NCBI GenBank assembly: GCA_964360445.1 | Contig: CAYHWE010000008.1 | Span: 1-29,409 of the forward strand | Direction of reading: 5' to 3' | DNA: 29,409 nt | Source of the DNA: CAYHWE01 sp964360445 | GTDB lineage: Bacteria; Patescibacteriota; Patescibacteriia; Patescibacteriales; JAKAJF01 | Shown here: one piece after another, positions 5,629 to 12,706 of the stretch | How the letters are laid out: every line of letters begins with the position of its first letter | How positions within the stretch are numbered: position 1 is the first letter of the stretch | Made by a program: the position numbers and the translations under genes | The notes under the pieces: generated by a model | The model's input: only the letters and a program-made list of their open reading frames with translations | What the model was told of the DNA's origin: nothing | Database searches by the model: none

Positions 5629-7803
5629 TTATTTTTTAATTAAATCAAGGAATTCCTCTTCAGTTAATATTTTCAGCCCCAACTCCTTCGCCTTCTCATA
5701 CTTGCTTCCCGGCTCGTCTCCGGCGATGACATAATCAGTATTTTTGCTAACTGTTGAGGAAATATCTCCGCCTAACTCTCTTATTTTAGCCTTTGCCTCA
5801 TCTCTTGTCAAACCGCTCAAAGACCCGGTCAAAACGAAAGTCTTGCCTTTAATATTAGCCTTTTCCGATATCTTCTTAAACTTTATTTTTACCCCATTTT
5901 CCCCTAACTTACGCAATAGCTCCTGGTTATGCTTATCATGAAACCAGTCAAAAATACTCTTAGCCACAACCGGCCCCACATCCGGCAACTTCTCCAAATC
6001 CTCCAATTTCGTTTCTTGGAAAAATTTTATCAATCCATTAATTGAAAATTGTCCGCCCGAGGCGGATCCGCCTCGGGCGGAAAAATTGTTAATTGAAAAT
6101 TGCTTTGCGAGCAGCAAAGCCGTCTCCTCCCCCACATGCCGTATTCCCAGGCCATAAATCAAACGCGCTAAATCGGCTTCGCGGGAAATATCGATTGCTT
6201 TGATAAGATTGTCAGCGGATTTCTCCGCGAATCTTTCCAGGGACAATAAATCGCCTTTGGTCAGTTTATAAAAATCACCTATATCGCCGACCAAGCCTTC
6301 TTTTACAAGCTGCTCTACGATCTGCGGTCCTAAACCGACGATATCCATAGCGCCTTTCGACGCCCAATGGAATAAGCCGCGCAATTTCATGGCATAACAA
6401 TTTTTATTTGAACAACGGTAAGCGACTTCGCCAGGCACTTTTACGACTGCGCTTTCGCAATTCGGACATTTCTTCGGCACATGCGCTTCCTTTTCTTTCC
6501 CATTACGCAAATCAGGCAATACTTTGATAATTTTCGGGATCACGTCTCCGGCTCTTTCTAAAATTACAGTATCGCCGATTTTCAAGCCTAATCTTTTTAT
6601 CTCATCCATATTGTGCAAGGTGGAATGGCTGATAGTCACTCCGCCTACTTTCACCGGAACCAATTCCGCAGTCGGCGTTAAGATGCCTGTCCGCCCGACC
6701 TGCCAGACGATATTCTCGACTTTCGTTGTCGCTTGTTCGGCCGCAAACTTATACGCCATCATATACCGCGGTCCTTTGCCGATAATGCCGAGTTTTGGCC
6801 AAAGACTTAAATCATTTACCAAAACTACGACGCCATCGCATTCAAAAGGCACTTCTTTCCTGCGCGCCTCCCAGTAATCATGGAATCTGATTACCTCTCC
6901 TAAATTGCGGCAATATTTATTTTGTTCTAAAATTTTAAATCCCAATAATTCGACGACCTTATGCTCCTGTTCATGATTATCCAAGCCAAAATCTGTCGCC
7001 AGGGCATAGGCATAAAAATCCAATTTTCTTTCCGCGGTAATTCTTGAATCAAGCTGGCGGATCGATCCGGCCGCCGCATTACGCGGATTCGCCAAAAGAG
7101 GTCTTCCTTCTTTTCCATATTTTTTATTTAACGCGGCAAAAGTTTTCAAATGCATGATCGCCTCTCCCCTAATTTCAATTACGCCGTCAATCACCGCTTT
7201 TAAAATTCTTTTGATCTGTTTTTCATCCAAACCTATTTTTTCCAGATCTTTTCCGCTTACCTCTGAAAGCCGCAACGGAATCGCCTCGATTGTTTTTAAA
7301 TTCTGTGTAACGTCTTCACCGATCTTTCCATCTCCCCGCGTCGCTCCTCGGACGAATACGCCTTTTTCATAAACCAAACTCATGGCCAAGCCATCCATTT
7401 TTAATTCAGCGTAATAATCAATCCCCCTACCCCCCTTTATCAAGGGGGCATTTTTCACCCCCCTGATAAGGGGGGCTTGGAGGATTAAAATCCTTAACAT
7501 CCTTCCTTCCCAATCTTCCATATCTTTTTCACTAAAGGCGTCAAAAAGCGAAAGCATCGGCAAGGAATGCTCGACTTTCCTGAATTTGTCCAAAGGCCTT
7601 CCTCCCACTCTCTGGGTCGGTGAATCCGGCGTGATAAACTCCGGGTTTTCTTGTTCCAATTTAAAAAGCTCATTTTTCAAGCTGTCTAGGGCCGCTTCAG
7701 AAATCAAAGATTTATCCCGGACATGATAAGCATAGCGATATTTATTGATTTCGCTTTTTAATTTTTCCACCCTTTCTTTGACCTGTTTCTTGTTTCTATC
7801 CAT
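5629..7803 (-). CDS. ligA: NAD+-dependent DNA ligase with two in-frame repeat insertions
   Basis: Seals nicks in replication and repair using NAD+. Domains in order: Ia (YHVRDKSLISEAALDSL, about 26-43), nucleotidyltransferase with catalytic Lys135 in AELKMDG, OB fold (VGRTGILTPTAELVPV), a four-Cys zinc finger (CPNC...CSNKNC, roughly 440-460), helix-hairpin-helix repeats, and a C-terminal BRCT domain (from KGKTFVLTGSLSG). At 724 residues it is about 50 longer than typical LigA. The excess fits two insertions. Residues about 106-128 (LQAPLIRG...LIKGGRG), just before the catalytic lysine motif, come from a C/G-run repeat. A 17-residue piece in the HhH domain (SARGGSASGG flanked by duplicated QFSIN) comes from a 30-bp palindrome. 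The reading frame is intact through both. It starts 2 bases after the last pilin-like gene, so it is probably co-transcribed with that operon. Confidence 0.96.
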   Translation of the reverse strand: MDRNKKQVKERVEKLKSEINKYRYAYHVRDKSLISEAALDSLKNELFKLEQENPEFITPDSPTQRVGGRPLDKFRKVEHSLPMLSLFDAFSEKDMEDWEGRMLRILILQAPLIRGVKNAPLIKGGRGIDYYAELKMDGLAMSLVYEKGVFVRGATRGDGKIGEDVTQNLKTIEAIPLRLSEVSGKDLEKIGLDEKQIKRILKAVIDGVIEIRGEAIMHLKTFAALNKKYGKEGRPLLANPRNAAAGSIRQLDSRITAERKLDFYAYALATDFGLDNHEQEHKVVELLGFKILEQNKYCRNLGEVIRFHDYWEARRKEVPFECDGVVVLVNDLSLWPKLGIIGKGPRYMMAYKFAAEQATTKVENIVWQVGRTGILTPTAELVPVKVGGVTISHSTLHNMDEIKRLGLKIGDTVILERAGDVIPKIIKVLPDLRNGKEKEAHVPKKCPNCESAVVKVPGEVAYRCSNKNCYAMKLRGLFHWASKGAMDIVGLGPQIVEQLVKEGLVGDIGDFYKLTKGDLLSLERFAEKSADNLIKAIDISREADLARLIYGLGIRHVGEETALLLAKQFSINNFSARGGSASGGQFSINGLIKFFQETKLEDLEKLPDVGPVVAKSIFDWFHDKHNQELLRKLGENGVKIKFKKISEKANIKGKTFVLTGSLSGLTRDEAKAKIRELGGDISSTVSKNTDYVIAGDEPGSKYEKAKELGLKILTEEEFLDLIKK
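6038..6102. repeat. 30-bp perfect palindrome flanked by 14-bp direct repeats, inside ligA
   Basis: The palindrome at 6052-6081 is TCCGCCCGAGGCGGA followed by its exact reverse complement. The 14-mer TTAATTGAAAATTG abuts it at 6038-6051 and recurs at 6089-6102, with a 7-base AAAATTG between the palindrome and the second copy. The period is 51 bases (17 codons), which keeps the frame. The layout resembles an insertion with target duplication. Confidence 0.9.
7419..7487. repeat. compound C-run/G-run double-hairpin repeat inside ligA
   Basis: An outer CAATCC / GGATT pairing encloses two hairpins: CCCCCTT-TATC-AAGGGGG (7431-7448) and CCCCCCT-GATA-AGGGGGG (7458-7475). The 69 bases add about 23 codons before the catalytic KMDG motif. 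A partial relative lies beside tRNA-Ser at 2798-2840. Confidence 0.85.
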
Positions 7804-7805
7804 AG

Positions 7806-8222
7806 CTAAAACATAATTTCCACTCTTCTTTTCGTGTCTTGGAAAGATCCGTTTGAATTCAGAGTTGTTTCCGTTCCGGAATCATATTCAATATAATACG
7901 TGGAGCCATTGGACAGGCTGTAAACAGACTGGTTATACGGCCCGCACCGATTCTGTTCAAATCTTACATATTTATTCGTTCCGCCATCACAATTTGAATT
8001 ATCAAACGAATTTTTGCGCAACAGCCATAGAGCTCTTTCCGCGCCGGATTCAGCCGTAAAAAAAGCCTTTGTTGACTGGGTCTGAGTGCGGCTCATAATT
8101 ATTCCCGGCGTGACTAAATTAGCAGCTCCCAAGGCCACAGTCAAGGCGCCGGTCAGGACCATCAGGGTCATAAAGAGAGCCGTGCCTTTCTTGTCTTCAA
8201 TTATTTTTCTTATTTTATTCAT
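7806..8222 (-). CDS. PilX-like minor pilin protein
   Basis: A 138-residue protein starting MNKIRKIIEDKKGTALFMTL. It has one N-terminal hydrophobic helix (about residues 13-37) and then TKAFFTAESGAERALWLL, the AESG segment typical of PilX-type minor pilins. As in that group, the helix lacks the +5 glutamate of ordinary prepilins. A longer frame begins at 8267, but the ATG at 8222 puts the helix at the usual distance and overlaps the PilW-like gene by only 8 bases. It is the last of four minor pilin-like genes and probably takes part in pilus priming or tip formation. The role is inferred from family and order; sequence similarity outside the N-terminus cannot be judged by eye. Confidence 0.75.
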   Translation of the reverse strand: MNKIRKIIEDKKGTALFMTLMVLTGALTVALGAANLVTPGIIMSRTQTQSTKAFFTAESGAERALWLLRKNSFDNSNCDGGTNKYVRFEQNRCGPYNQSVYSLSNGSTYYIEYDSGTETTLNSNGSFQDTKRRVEIMF

Positions 8223-8772
8223 AAAGTCTTGAAGAGACAGATGTCTGGATCTTGACCCTGTTGCCATAGGCTGTCCTGCCTATCGTTGTTTCTAAATCCA
8301 TTGAAATAGTAACTCTTGGCTGCAGTCTTGAGCCGGGAGCCGATCCGATATCATTATCAACGACATAAAACCGCAAATTGCTAACTTTTACCTTGCTGCC
8401 GGTCAAAAAACCGCTTACTCCATCCCTGGTGATCTGTATCCTGTCTCCGCTTAAAGCGTAAACAACGCAGGCACCATATTTGTTTTTAAAATACAATTCC
8501 TGCGGAGCGGGAGAATTAAAAACCCGCTTGGTTCCGGCAGCATAGCAATCAGCGTTGCTCTGCACTGCCGTCCTTATTTCCTTGGCCATCATTTCCAGGG
8601 CATATCTTACTCCCTCCTGTATATTCTGCGAACTTATAGAATTACGCTGGTCTTCAAGCACAAAATTAAAAATTCCCAAAGCCGAAAGCATGATCAGCGA
8701 AAAAATACTCACTGATACCAGTATTTCAACAAGCGTCATTCCTTTTTGATCCTTGAATATTTTTCTTTCCAT
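8215..8772 (-). CDS. PilW-like prepilin, N-methylation motif
   Basis: A 185-residue prepilin with leader MERKIFKDQKG and then MTLVEILVSVSIFSLIML, the class III signal cleaved after Gly11 with Glu at +5. The Ala-Met rich helix is followed by QNIQEGVRYALEMMAKEIRTAV, the conserved region of PilW/PulJ-like minor pilins. An upstream ATG at 8808 would add 12 residues and overlap the PilV-like gene by 14 bases. The shorter start is preferred because it gives a normal basic leader, though the longer one is possible. The prepilin peptidase encoded upstream should process it. Confidence 0.82.
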   Translation of the reverse strand: MERKIFKDQKGMTLVEILVSVSIFSLIMLSALGIFNFVLEDQRNSISSQNIQEGVRYALEMMAKEIRTAVQSNADCYAAGTKRVFNSPAPQELYFKNKYGACVVYALSGDRIQITRDGVSGFLTGSKVKVSNLRFYVVDNDIGSAPGSRLQPRVTISMDLETTIGRTAYGNRVKIQTSVSSRLYE

Positions 8773-8794
8773 ATTTTTTCTGCGTCCTATGACA

Positions 8795-9286
8795 TCATCT
8801 CCAGTCATACAATTCCGTCTCGGCTATGTATTTATAAGTATTATTCCTTTCTTTCCACTGCACTTCGCATCTTATGGTTGAAGAGGCGATGCTGGCGGAA
8901 TTCGTAACAGTTATGAGCCGGCTGAAATTAGTATCTGACAAAGGCGTGTGCTGATAAAGGCCGGAGCCGTTTATATATAATTTAGCGTCATCTAAGCCTA
9001 TGGCCGGCTGGATGCCATTTACATAATCTATCTTATATGTGCCGTCCGCCAAGCCTTGATTCCAATCATTCCCGGGTATGAGCCAATTAGTGTCTCTGAT
9101 ATTCCTGGCTAATTCTAGCCCTTCCTGAGCCAGCTGGGACGCTATCAGATTATTCTTGTTTATATATTGCACTCTTATGTTTTGCGTAGTCAGGGAAAGC
9201 ACTCCCAACAGCCCGAGAGAAACGATAAAAATAACAACAATAACCTCAAGAAGAGTGAAACCTGATTGTCTGTTTATTTTTTTCAT
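8795..9286 (-). CDS. PilV-like prepilin, N-methylation motif
   Basis: A 163-residue prepilin. Leader MKKINRQSG is cleaved before FTLLEVIVVIFIVSLGLLGV, with Glu at +5. LIASQLAQEGLELARNIRD after the helix matches the PilV/PulI region 'A..LA.EGLE..RN.RD'. The frame opens at 9310, but the ATG at 9286 gives a standard leader and avoids overlap with the FimT-like gene. It ends in TGA, which shows that TGA is a stop in this genome. It lies 10 bases after the FimT-like gene and 22 before the PilW-like gene. Confidence 0.82.
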   Translation of the reverse strand: MKKINRQSGFTLLEVIVVIFIVSLGLLGVLSLTTQNIRVQYINKNNLIASQLAQEGLELARNIRDTNWLIPGNDWNQGLADGTYKIDYVNGIQPAIGLDDAKLYINGSGLYQHTPLSDTNFSRLITVTNSASIASSTIRCEVQWKERNNTYKYIAETELYDWR

Positions 9287-9296
9287 ACTGATGCGT

Positions 9297-9854
9297 CTAA
9301 TTGACTTCAACCAGACCTAAAAAATTCACCTTGACGGCCAAAGTTGAATTATTACGGTCTTTCAGGGTTATGGAAATATCGGTTGTGCTGCTATTACTTA
9401 TGTAAGTTACGGGATCGGGCGGAAAAAAAACAATAGCGCTTGTCTGCGCCGATGCGCCTCCGACAGAAATGCCGTTCGTATTTATCATTACGCCGTCCGG
9501 GAGAAAAATCTCCCTGAACTTTTCTCCATTATCATAAATCCTGTTTCCGTCAGGAGCATTTTTATCCGCAAACAAGATATAGGATGCCGATGCCTCGTCG
9601 ACATAGACCCCCCATCCCCCCGGCGGCGGATCAGCGTCAGTGTCACTGGCCTTCTTCAACCCAAGGCTGTAATTCTGGGCCAGCCGGATATCGCTTGCCA
9701 GCTTTTGGGCGGCGCCGACTAATTCCGACCTGTTGTTCGTCCCTCGGTAGTTGGCCAGAAAAATGCTGAAAATTATGCCGATGATCGCAATGCTTGCGAT
9801 CATTTCCATAAGAGTAAAGCCGCGCGTCTGTTTTGTAGAGAATATATTTTTCAT
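9297..9854 (-). CDS. FimT/GspH-like prepilin
   Basis: A 185-residue prepilin with leader MKNIFSTKQTRG and then FTLMEMIASIAIIGIIFSIF (Glu at +5). RSELVGAAQKLASDIRLAQNYSLG follows, the arrangement seen in FimT/GspH pseudopilins, which initiate the filament. The C-terminal part is beta-rich, as expected. It is the first of the four-gene minor pilin set and lies 60 bases after the GWAW-repeat surface protein, with a small GC-rich hairpin in the gap. This order (FimT, V, W, X) matches minor pilin clusters elsewhere. Confidence 0.82.
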   Translation of the reverse strand: MKNIFSTKQTRGFTLMEMIASIAIIGIIFSIFLANYRGTNNRSELVGAAQKLASDIRLAQNYSLGLKKASDTDADPPPGGWGVYVDEASASYILFADKNAPDGNRIYDNGEKFREIFLPDGVMINTNGISVGGASAQTSAIVFFPPDPVTYISNSSTTDISITLKDRNNSTLAVKVNFLGLVEVN

Positions 9855-9877
9855 TATAGCTGTATTCTTTTAACAAA

Positions 9878-9897
9878 CCCGGATCTTCCGGATCGGG
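9878..9897 (-). promoter_or_regulatory. GC-rich hairpin before the minor pilin genes
   Basis: On the minus strand CCCGATC-CGGAA-GATC-C-GGG forms a 7-bp stem with one bulged C, followed by TTTGTT. It may be a partial terminator or RNA-processing site that lowers minor pilin expression relative to upstream genes. This is an inference from shape and position only. Confidence 0.4.
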
Positions 9898-9914
9898 CCT
9901 GTATCGGAAAAAAA

Positions 9915-11243
9915 TCATTTCACTTCTTTCCATTTAGGCAGGGCCGATCCGACGGTAATCACCGTAGTCGTGCTTACTGCATATCCGTCGGCATCCGTAA
10001 TAGTCAGGATTACATTATGGGATCCTTCGGCGCTGAAATTGATTATCGGGCTTGAGGTGGCGTCATTGTTTATGCTTGTTCCCGGAGGCACTGTCCAAAG
10101 CCAATCGCATTTTGCGTCATCGCATGCCACAGGAGCCGTAGGCGCGCCGCTCAGATATATCTGGCTGCCATCCGTCAATTTCACATCTTCCCCCTTGCTC
10201 GGTTTTGCCGGAAACCAGCTGAATCCCGGCGCCGGCATTTCGTGCTTATAGGTGGTGAATGAATGCGTTGCCCAGCTTGAAGATGCGTTGCCGCCATCCC
10301 AAACTTTTACTTTCCAATAATAAACGGAATCGTAACTCAGGTTGACGCCTGCGCTCTGATCGATCAGGACGGATTGGGCGGAGCCTGTTGTTTGCCCTGT
10401 GTCTTTCAATGGCGAACTGAAGTCGGAATTATCATCAAAAACGACATGATAAGCGTCTTGCGGGGTTGATTCCGGATCATAATAATCCCATTGCAGAAAT
10501 GCTCTTCTCGCGTTTCTGTAGTCAGCCGCCTGCTGATAACTCCAATTCGGAGCGGTGAGATTAGATACTGCAGGAGGAGAATTGAGCTGGGTGACGACTT
10601 TATAATTATTTGTGCAATCAGGCGCTTCCGCGTTGCCGCAGTTGAAACTGATCCAGCCGATTCCCGCGCCGGTATCATTGGCATTCCACGCCCAGCCGCT
10701 GAATTCGCCTGTCCCTGAATCTATAGATACCCCATAATCAGAGCCGCCGTCAGACCCTTGTTTTCTTAATTTAATCCAACCGTCATCGCCCATCGACAAG
10801 ATCTTCGCCCAGCCGGTCACATTGCCATTGCCGGAATTATAACTAGCCGGAGAATTAGGCGGACTCGGATATCCGCTGGTCGGCCCGAAATCGATCCAGC
10901 CGACGTTTGGGCTCCACGCCCAACCGCTGAAATCACCGGTTGTCTTATTTATAGCTACGCCATAGTCCTGGACCGCGCCTGATGCCGGGCATCCGCTCGG
11001 AGCAGCTCCGCCTGATTCGCCGCCTCCCTCATAAGTTCCGTCTCCGTCAGTATCGCAATCAGTCGAATTAAAGCTGATCCAGCCGATATGCGGGCTCCAG
11101 GCAAATCCGGAAACATTATGCCCGGTGCCGGCCATCACCGGCCTGATATTGCCATTATTTTTAAGATTAAAAAAAAGAATCATCCCGGATACGACCGCTA
11201 TGACGGAGGCAACAGCCAACCATTTTTGTTTCATGATTCTCAT
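9915..11243 (-). CDS. surface protein with four GWAW-type repeats and a PKD-like domain
   Basis: A 442-residue exported protein without a family name I recognise. A signal/anchor helix lies at about 8-26. Four repeats follow, centred on an aromatic block: VSGFAWSPHIGWISF (44-58), FSGWAWSPNVGWIDF (105-119), VTGWAK...DDGWIKL (142-159) and FSGWAWN...IGWISF (181-200). Three are preceded or followed by DYGV-x-I-x3-TG segments. A fibronectin-III-like stretch spans about 224-332, and a PKD-like domain about 338-432, ending HNVILTITDADGYAVSTTTV. No sorting motif or C-terminal anchor is seen. It lies 7 bases after the prepilin peptidase and just before four minor pilins, so a pilus-tip or pilus-associated adhesin is a reasonable inference. 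An in-frame ATG at 11234 gives an equally good start. Confidence 0.8.
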   Translation of the reverse strand: MRIMKQKWLAVASVIAVVSGMILFFNLKNNGNIRPVMAGTGHNVSGFAWSPHIGWISFNSTDCDTDGDGTYEGGGESGGAAPSGCPASGAVQDYGVAINKTTGDFSGWAWSPNVGWIDFGPTSGYPSPPNSPASYNSGNGNVTGWAKILSMGDDGWIKLRKQGSDGGSDYGVSIDSGTGEFSGWAWNANDTGAGIGWISFNCGNAEAPDCTNNYKVVTQLNSPPAVSNLTAPNWSYQQAADYRNARRAFLQWDYYDPESTPQDAYHVVFDDNSDFSSPLKDTGQTTGSAQSVLIDQSAGVNLSYDSVYYWKVKVWDGGNASSSWATHSFTTYKHEMPAPGFSWFPAKPSKGEDVKLTDGSQIYLSGAPTAPVACDDAKCDWLWTVPPGTSINNDATSSPIINFSAEGSHNVILTITDADGYAVSTTTVITVGSALPKWKEVK

Positions 11244-11250
11244 CGCTTTA

Positions 11251-12039
11251 TCAAAAAAGAATTAAATCCAGATACCAATTTATGATCCGATCACCCCAAA
11301 AAACAGTAACGATAGTGGCGGCTGCCAAGAATGTCCCGAATGGTATTTCCGAACCCCATTTCTTTCTTCCAAAAAGCAGCAATCCTGATCCGATTATCGA
11401 ACCGAGAATATAAGCCAAGAATAAAGCCAGGATGATTTGCGGCCAGCCAAGGATTACGCCCATCAGAAATCCCATTCTTATATCCCCTCCTCCTATCCAC
11501 TTTCCCTTGGAAATCAAAAATTGCAAGAGAAAGAATCCACCTCCTATTATACCGGAAATCAGCAGGTTTTGCCAATAAAATCCGAGAAAAATATTCAATA
11601 TGAAAAACAAAACTGAAGCAGGTAAAGTGATTTTATCCAAAATCAGATACCAGCGCAGATCATAGATAAAAATAATTATCATCACAGCAATAACCAGCCA
11701 GTATTTAAATAAAAACAAAAGACTGGAAATTGGAAATTGGAAATTATTTGAAAATTGAAAATTTATAATGAGACTAATCACGAACAAAACCCCTGTAGCC
11801 AGCTCGACGATTGGATACTGCCATGAAATCGTCTGCCCACACCCCCTGCACTTCCCCTTTAAAATCAGATAACTGATAACCGGAATATTGTCATGCCAGG
11901 CGATCTGCTTCCGGCATTTCGGACAATACGATCTGCCCCCGACACCCTCCCCAGTATGCAGGCGCCAAATAAAGCAATTCAAAAACGAACCGATGATCAG
12001 GCCGAATAAAAAAATGAAGGATAAGATAAGATATGGCAT
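11251..12039 (-). CDS. pilD: prepilin peptidase / N-methyltransferase
   Basis: A membrane aspartyl protease that cuts the short leader of type IV prepilins and methylates the new N-terminus. The N-terminal domain has GSFLNCFIWRL and a zinc site with Cys39, 42, 64 and 67 (CPKC...CRGC), then ISWQYPIVELATG. The catalytic aspartates are Asp127 in IYDLRWYLILD and Asp186 in GGGDIRMG. The 262-residue length is normal. The odd part is NFQFSNNFQFPISS (about 93-106), encoded by the TGGAAAT heptamer repeat and an adjacent ATTTGAAAATTGAAA tract, which looks like spacer-type repeat DNA inside the gene. It has a TATAAT upstream and leads a gene set with the surface protein and minor pilins. Confidence 0.95.
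   Translation of the reverse strand: MPYLILSFIFLFGLIIGSFLNCFIWRLHTGEGVGGRSYCPKCRKQIAWHDNIPVISYLILKGKCRGCGQTISWQYPIVELATGVLFVISLIINFQFSNNFQFPISSLLFLFKYWLVIAVMIIIFIYDLRWYLILDKITLPASVLFFILNIFLGFYWQNLLISGIIGGGFFLLQFLISKGKWIGGGDIRMGFLMGVILGWPQIILALFLAYILGSIIGSGLLLFGRKKWGSEIPFGTFLAAATIVTVFWGDRIINWYLDLILF
11724..11744. repeat. heptamer tandem repeat (TGGAAAT x3) inside pilD
   Basis: Three perfect copies of TGGAAAT are followed by the related TATTTGAAAATTGAAAATT. Twenty-one bases equal seven codons, so three copies keep the frame. Gain or loss of one copy would shift it. Confidence 0.75.
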
Positions 12040-12065
12040 TTTCCAAGGCTAAAATTTATATTCCA

Positions 12066-12071
12066 ATTATA
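12066..12071 (-). promoter_or_regulatory. -10 element (TATAAT) upstream of pilD
   Basis: A perfect TATAAT lies 26 bases before the pilD ATG and downstream of the pilin terminator, so this is a plausible separate start for the pilD transcript. The upstream -35 region is poor (TTTTTG at 17 bases), so the call is moderate. Confidence 0.5.
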
Positions 12072-12089
12072 CCTCAAATTACCCAAAAC

Positions 12090-12113
12090 AAAAAACGGGT
12101 TTCCCCGTTTTTT
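12090..12113 (-). terminator. Rho-independent terminator after the major-pilin-like gene
   Basis: AAAAAACGGG-GAAA-CCCGTTTTTT on the minus strand: a GC core with a GNRA-like loop, an A-tract on one side and a T-tract on the other. It lies 23 bases past the pilin stop codon and separates that gene from pilD. Confidence 0.85.
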
Positions 12114-12135
12114 GCTTAAGATCTTGACAACAAAA

Positions 12136-12549
12136 TTATTGGATGCCGCTCTGTGAAGCTGTGCGGACACCTGCTCCTAAACCGCCAGTAGCTCCGCCTA
12201 AGCAGAAAGCTAAAGAATAGGTAGATGTGCCTCCGGAAGTGTATGTATAAGTATTTTGCGCTCCGGAACAAGTTCCATCAGCTGGCGTAGGCGCAGTCGG
12301 GACAGTAGCCATATAAATCGTAGATGTAGCGCTGCCGATCTGAGAGCCTAAAGTGGTAGGATAGCCATTATTATCGTTATAATATAATTCCAAAGCAGTC
12401 TGAACCTGCTTAACATCGCTCAAGCGCTTGGCATCTCTGGACTTCTGTCTTGCATTATTCAAAGATACTACGGCTAAAGTCGACAGCAAGCCGATGATGG
12501 CGATTACTACCAACAATTCGATCAAGGTAAAACCTTTTTGTTGTTTCAT
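12136..12549 (-). CDS. type IV pilin (candidate major pilin)
   Basis: A 137-residue prepilin. Leader MKQQKG precedes FTLIELLVVIAIIGLLSTLA, a textbook class III signal with Glu at +5, and then ARQKSRDAKRLSDVKQVQTALELYYNDNNGYP, the common bacterial and CPR type IVa pilin helix. The Cys94/Cys116 pair could form the C-terminal disulfide loop. The mature protein is small and Gly/Thr/Ser-rich. It stands apart from its neighbours in control: its own extended -10 promoter, an AT hairpin in the leader, the strongest Shine-Dalgarno sequence in the window (GGGAGGTG), and a dedicated terminator. This monocistronic, high-output design suggests the major pilin; that role is inferred. Confidence 0.93.
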   Translation of the reverse strand: MKQQKGFTLIELLVVIAIIGLLSTLAVVSLNNARQKSRDAKRLSDVKQVQTALELYYNDNNGYPTTLGSQIGSATSTIYMATVPTAPTPADGTCSGAQNTYTYTSGGTSTYSLAFCLGGATGGLGAGVRTASQSGIQ

Positions 12550-12553
12550 ATTA

Positions 12554-12561
12554 CACCTCCC
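12554..12561 (-). promoter_or_regulatory. strong Shine-Dalgarno sequence of the pilin gene
   Basis: GGGAGGTG lies 4 bases before the ATG on the minus strand. It is the only extended Shine-Dalgarno match I found in front of any gene in the window, which makes it unusual here. Confidence 0.85.
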
Positions 12562-12568
12562 TTCAAAA

Positions 12569-12589
12569 CGATTTTAAATTTTAAAATCG
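12569..12589 (-). promoter_or_regulatory. AT hairpin in the pilin 5' leader
   Basis: CGATTTTAAA and TTTAAAATCG face each other with almost no loop, just upstream of the Shine-Dalgarno sequence. It may stabilise the pilin mRNA or hold the ribosome site open. This is an inference from position. Confidence 0.5.
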
Positions 12590-12631
12590 CTCAAAGATAA
12601 ATTAAAAATAAATCAAAACTAATTATCCACA

Positions 12632-12640
12632 ATTATACCA
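12632..12640 (-). promoter_or_regulatory. extended -10 promoter of the pilin gene (TGG-TATAAT)
   Basis: TGGTATAAT on the minus strand matches the TGn extension plus a perfect -10. The -35 region is weak (TTCTTG at 17 bases), as is usual for extended -10 promoters. It lies 82 bases before the pilin ATG. Confidence 0.7.
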
Positions 12641-12706
12641 TATAATCAAGAAAACAAGAAATCAATAACCATTCTTTTTTATTGCTTTATTGTTTTTATT
12701 GATATT

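Noticed and set aside
7806..8267. Longer start of the PilX-like gene at 8267
   Set aside because: It would add 15 residues ahead of a good ATG, overlap the previous gene by more than 50 bases, and move the membrane helix away from the N-terminus.
8786..8800. TGA possibly read as an amino acid
   Set aside because: The PilV-like gene ends cleanly at TGA and no gene in the window has an in-frame TGA, so the standard bacterial code fits.
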